Source: Desulfobacula sp.
GTDB lineage: Bacteria > Desulfobacterota > Desulfobacteria > Desulfobacterales > Desulfobacteraceae
Length of the DNA stretch: 7,934 bases
NCBI GenBank assembly: GCA_023139225.1
Contig: JAGLNZ010000150.1
Coordinates: 1-7,934, forward strand
Direction: 5' to 3'
Shown here: in pieces, positions 5,393-7,934 of the stretch
Position numbering within the stretch: the stretch's first letter is position 1
Layout: every line of letters starts with the position of its first letter
The notes under the pieces: model-generated
What the model saw: only the letters and a program-made list of their open reading frames with translations
The model's database searches: none
Told to the model about the DNA's origin: nothing
Made by a program: the position numbers and the translations under genes

Positions 5393-7711
5393 TTACTTCT
5401 TTTGTTCCAATTGAACAATTGAAGGCGTAATAAATATTAAGAGTTCATTTCTTTTGTCTACATTAATATCTGTTCTGAAAAGCCTTCCCAAAATTGGAAT
5501 TCCGGAAAGGATAGGAGTTCCGGAACTGCTATCAGTATCCGTTGTTTTTACAATTCCACCGATAACGATAGTATCATTATTGTTCACTAACAACTCAGTT
5601 TGAGCTTCATTGGTTGAAAGAGAAGGAACACCATCGGTAACAGAATCAATATCATTTTTTGTTAAATAGATATTCATTGAAATTCTTTTATCCGGTGTCA
5701 CATGGGGGGTAACTTCCAACAGCAAATCAATATTTTTAAATTTAACGGAAGAACCACCGGAACTGTCCCGCTCAAGATATGCATATTCAAGTCCCTGCTT
5801 GATTTTTGCTTGCTTATTATCCAAAGTGAGTATCCTGGGAGAAGAAACAACGTTAACATCACCCTTTGTTTCAGATGCAGCTATTTGTGCATTTAAATTT
5901 GCAAAATTGTTCCCGAAAATTCTATAAAAGTTAAACGATCCCGCATTAACCGGTGATGCAATCGGATGATTTAAAGCAACACTAAAGTCTCGATTTCTGC
6001 CGGTAAAGGCTGTTTGATTTTCGGAAAAAGTTAAACCAAGACCCAGTTCCCGTGAAAAATTCTTTGTTACCTCAACAACCTTTGCTTCAATCATGATTTG
6101 CGGGGTGACTTTATCCAGGCGATAGATAATTTCCCGGGCCTGATCAATTTTTGCCTGGGTATCAGTGACAATGATCATATTGGTTCGTTTGTCGACACTG
6201 ATTTTACCCCTGTCTTTAGTAAGGATCTGAGCTATATGAGGTTTAATATCCGATTCAGCATCTGAATAATTTATTGAGATATATTCTGTTATTAGAGGCT
6301 CAAAACTTTTTTTCTGTTCCAAAGTTTTTTTTCTGGCAGCAATAGCCTCCTGCAACAATTTATCTTCTTTTTTCAAGGCCTCCAGGGTTGCAATCCGGAT
6401 AACATTTCCCTCTTTTTTCATGCCAAGATTATTCATTTTTAAAACAAGGTCAAGCACCTGATCCCAGGGAACCGGATTTTCCAGGGTTAAGGTCACTTTC
6501 CCTTCCACATTCTTATCAATAGCAAAATTAAGCTTTCCAACACTTCTAAGGATCCTGAAAACATTCTTAACATCAGTTTCATAAAAATCCAGCTTAATTT
6601 TTTCGCCTGTATATTTTTTTTGCGGTCCGAAAATCTCTTCTTCCATGGATTTCTTTTTATCTATAACTGCCAATGACGCTTCAGACAGACCGGCTTTCTC
6701 TTTCTGGACCTCACCCGTATGAGTTTGAGTTCCGGAGATAATTTTTTTTGTAGCTTTACTAAATACTGGTGGTTCCATTGACGATGGTTCAAAAAACATT
6801 GAAATAGTATTTTGATCCCGAATAATTCGATAGGGAACCTGGTCCCTTATTTTTATCTCAATTTTGGCAGTTTTATTTTCCCCGGGAGCCTGTACCTGTA
6901 TCGGTATTAACCTTTCAACCGCCGATTTAAAATATTGAGTTAAGAGTGGACGTTTATGATAGTCCGGAATAATTGTATTATATAAATTCAAATATAATTT
7001 ATTATTACCAGCCTGAGTGATATCATACTTCACAGGGTAGTTTGTTTGAACAACAATATCGGATTTACCATCCTCCATTGTATTAAACTCAATCCCGGTC
7101 ATTGTTGCTGTTTTATCTGAAATAATAATATTTTCTTCGGATGCAAGGCTTTCCTGTAATTGATCCTCGGCGACAGATGACGATGGTTCAGGTATCTTAT
7201 TAACTATTGTTTCATTCTTCTCTATGCTTCCAAATAGCGCTACTTCCAATATATTATCATTTTCAGTCACTTCATAGTTAAGGTCCTCTTTTAACAGAAT
7301 CTCAACTTTTACGATTGTCTTTTCTTCATCAGCATACATTACAACCAGATCGCCAATACTGTTATTTTCCGGCATGACCGTTTTAAAATTGTCAGCAATT
7401 TTTGTTTCAGGAAGATAAATAGCAATTCCAAAAGGAAAAGATTGTTTTATTGATGTGTAGACTAATTTTTTATTTCCTTGAATTTTGACACCAATGATTT
7501 GATTAAGCAACTCAACACTGACAGCACTAATCAGCCTGTCAGGCTGTACAACGGCACTCTCCTTAGATATTTCAGACTGTATCTTAGCTTGTTCAGCAGT
7601 TTGAACATCTTCAGTTTTTTTTGCGACACACCCGGTAATAATAAATACAACCAAAAGAAAACCGAATATTTTAACCATACTTTCTATTCTTTTCATTGGA
7701 AAAAAAGGCAT
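5393..7711 (-). CDS. pilQ: Type IV pilus secretin PilQ, with a predicted lipoprotein signal
   Basis: PilQ forms the gated outer-membrane channel for the pilus fibre. The 772-residue protein starts at ATG 7711, chosen because GAGGAG (7721-7716) lies 4 bases before it. Later in-frame ATGs at 7696 and 7678 are possible. Residues 14-28 form a hydrophobic signal ending in the lipobox ITGC, so Cys28 may be lipidated. Two AMIN-like, probably peptidoglycan-binding, domains lie at about 60-160 and 200-308, then a polar linker (310-365). A secretin N0/STN domain spans about 369-442 (DFYETDVKNVFRILRSVGKL) and an N1/NolW domain about 473-535 (DKRTNMIIVTD). The secretin barrel is at about 536-768, with VNVVSSPRILTLDN and the family signature GTPILSGIPILGRLF at 731-745. 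One base separates it from the upstream pilP stop, as in pilMNOPQ operons. A secretin that also carries a lipobox beside a pilotin-like gene is the odd point. Confidence 0.95.
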   Translation of the reverse strand: MPFFPMKRIESMVKIFGFLLVVFIITGCVAKKTEDVQTAEQAKIQSEISKESAVVQPDRLISAVSVELLNQIIGVKIQGNKKLVYTSIKQSFPFGIAIYLPETKIADNFKTVMPENNSIGDLVVMYADEEKTIVKVEILLKEDLNYEVTENDNILEVALFGSIEKNETIVNKIPEPSSSVAEDQLQESLASEENIIISDKTATMTGIEFNTMEDGKSDIVVQTNYPVKYDITQAGNNKLYLNLYNTIIPDYHKRPLLTQYFKSAVERLIPIQVQAPGENKTAKIEIKIRDQVPYRIIRDQNTISMFFEPSSMEPPVFSKATKKIISGTQTHTGEVQKEKAGLSEASLAVIDKKKSMEEEIFGPQKKYTGEKIKLDFYETDVKNVFRILRSVGKLNFAIDKNVEGKVTLTLENPVPWDQVLDLVLKMNNLGMKKEGNVIRIATLEALKKEDKLLQEAIAARKKTLEQKKSFEPLITEYISINYSDAESDIKPHIAQILTKDRGKISVDKRTNMIIVTDTQAKIDQAREIIYRLDKVTPQIMIEAKVVEVTKNFSRELGLGLTFSENQTAFTGRNRDFSVALNHPIASPVNAGSFNFYRIFGNNFANLNAQIAASETKGDVNVVSSPRILTLDNKQAKIKQGLEYAYLERDSSGGSSVKFKNIDLLLEVTPHVTPDKRISMNIYLTKNDIDSVTDGVPSLSTNEAQTELLVNNNDTIVIGGIVKTTDTDSSSGTPILSGIPILGRLFRTDINVDKRNELLIFITPSIVQLEQKK

Positions 7712-7712
7712 A

Positions 7713-7934
7713 TTACTCCTCATTATCAATTTTATGAAGTTTTATTTCCTGAACATGCTCTTTGAGCCTTCCTTTATAATCCTTGACAAGCTCCTTAATC
7801 ACAATACTGCTGTCTTTAATTTGGGATACTCTCCCCTGATTTTTTCCAATGTAGGTACCAATGCCGACCTCATAGCCCTTGCCACTAGCCTCCTCTACCA
7901 TTGCAATCTGTTTATTCTTCATAATAATAACTGC
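7713..7934 (-). CDS. pilP: PilP, type IV pilus assembly protein, C-terminal 73 residues only
   Basis: The reverse-strand frame is open from the right edge to a TAA at 7713-7715, giving the last 73 residues of a protein whose start lies outside the window. The visible part, including IAMVEEASGKGYEVGIGTYI, GKNQGRVSQI and a closing EIKLHK, is the C-terminal beta domain of PilP. It repeats the family pattern of a modified-residue strand, a GKGY/GTxIG turn and a V-x-I-E-E-type strand. PilP is an inner-membrane lipoprotein that binds the PilN-PilO complex and reaches across the periplasm to the N-terminal domains of PilQ. One base separates its stop codon from the pilQ ATG, and its last codons contain the pilQ ribosome site, so the two are probably translationally coupled. 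pilM, pilN and pilO would be expected just beyond the right edge. Confidence 0.88.
   Translation of the reverse strand, partial: AVIIMKNKQIAMVEEASGKGYEVGIGTYIGKNQGRVSQIKDSSIVIKELVKDYKGRLKEHVQEIKLHKIDNEE
7716..7721 (-). promoter_or_regulatory. Ribosome binding site that sets the pilQ start
   Basis: On the reverse strand GAGGAG forms the last two sense codons of pilP and lies 4 bases before ATG 7711. The longer reading from an ATG at 7729 would begin upstream of this site and inside pilP. The other in-frame ATGs at 7696 and 7678 have no comparable site. Confidence 0.65.

Noticed and set aside
5375..5420. Bidirectional intrinsic terminator between the convergent genes
   Set aside because: The only pairings are a 5-bp AT-rich stem and short CAATTG palindromes inside the pilQ end. 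Neither has a GC-rich stem followed by a T run.
7712..7729. Longer pilQ reading from ATG 7729
   Set aside because: It would start upstream of the GAGGAG site and overlap pilP. ATG 7711 follows the site directly, and the six extra residues add nothing to the signal sequence.
7478..7765. Rightward open frame across the pilQ start and pilP end
   Set aside because: It is antisense to two well-supported pil genes, and its product shows no domain or signal of its own.

Overview
This AT-rich bacterial window carries two convergent gene groups and a partial divergent gene at the left edge. The proteins (a zinc-ribbon threonine synthase, a TPR pilotin-like lipoprotein and a PilP-PilQ pair) look most like those of Desulfobacterota, perhaps Desulfobacterales. 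That placement is inferred from protein character and was not tested by a search.

Left edge (1-347): the first 56 codons of an unrecognised gene run leftwards off the window. It is separated from serS by a 179-bp divergent intergenic region holding candidate promoters on both strands and an imperfect inverted repeat overlapping both. Plus-strand group (348-5374): four tightly packed genes that look like one operon. They are serS (seryl-tRNA synthetase), a threonine synthase that overlaps serS, a secreted protein with two LysM-like domains and an unknown C-terminal half, and a six-TPR lipoprotein of the PilF/PilW/Tgl pilotin type. Minus-strand group (5393-7934): the C-terminal end of PilP followed, after one base, by complete pilQ, the type IV pilus secretin. 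This is the downstream end of a standard pil assembly operon. The two groups meet tail to tail with 18 bp between stop codons and no convincing intrinsic terminator.

The likely functional theme is building the outer-membrane part of a type IV pilus machine. PilP links the inner-membrane complex to PilQ, PilQ forms the gated outer-membrane channel, and the TPR lipoprotein probably helps PilQ reach or assemble in the outer membrane. The LysM protein is a candidate for anchoring the secretin to peptidoglycan, as TsaP does elsewhere. The unusual points are that PilQ itself has a lipoprotein signal although a pilotin-like gene lies next door, that the LysM protein has an unrecognised and possibly repetitive C-terminal half, and that two housekeeping genes lead the operon carrying the putative pilus accessories. 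No RNA genes, insertion sequences or CRISPR arrays were seen, and no stretch over 300 bases lacks a gene.
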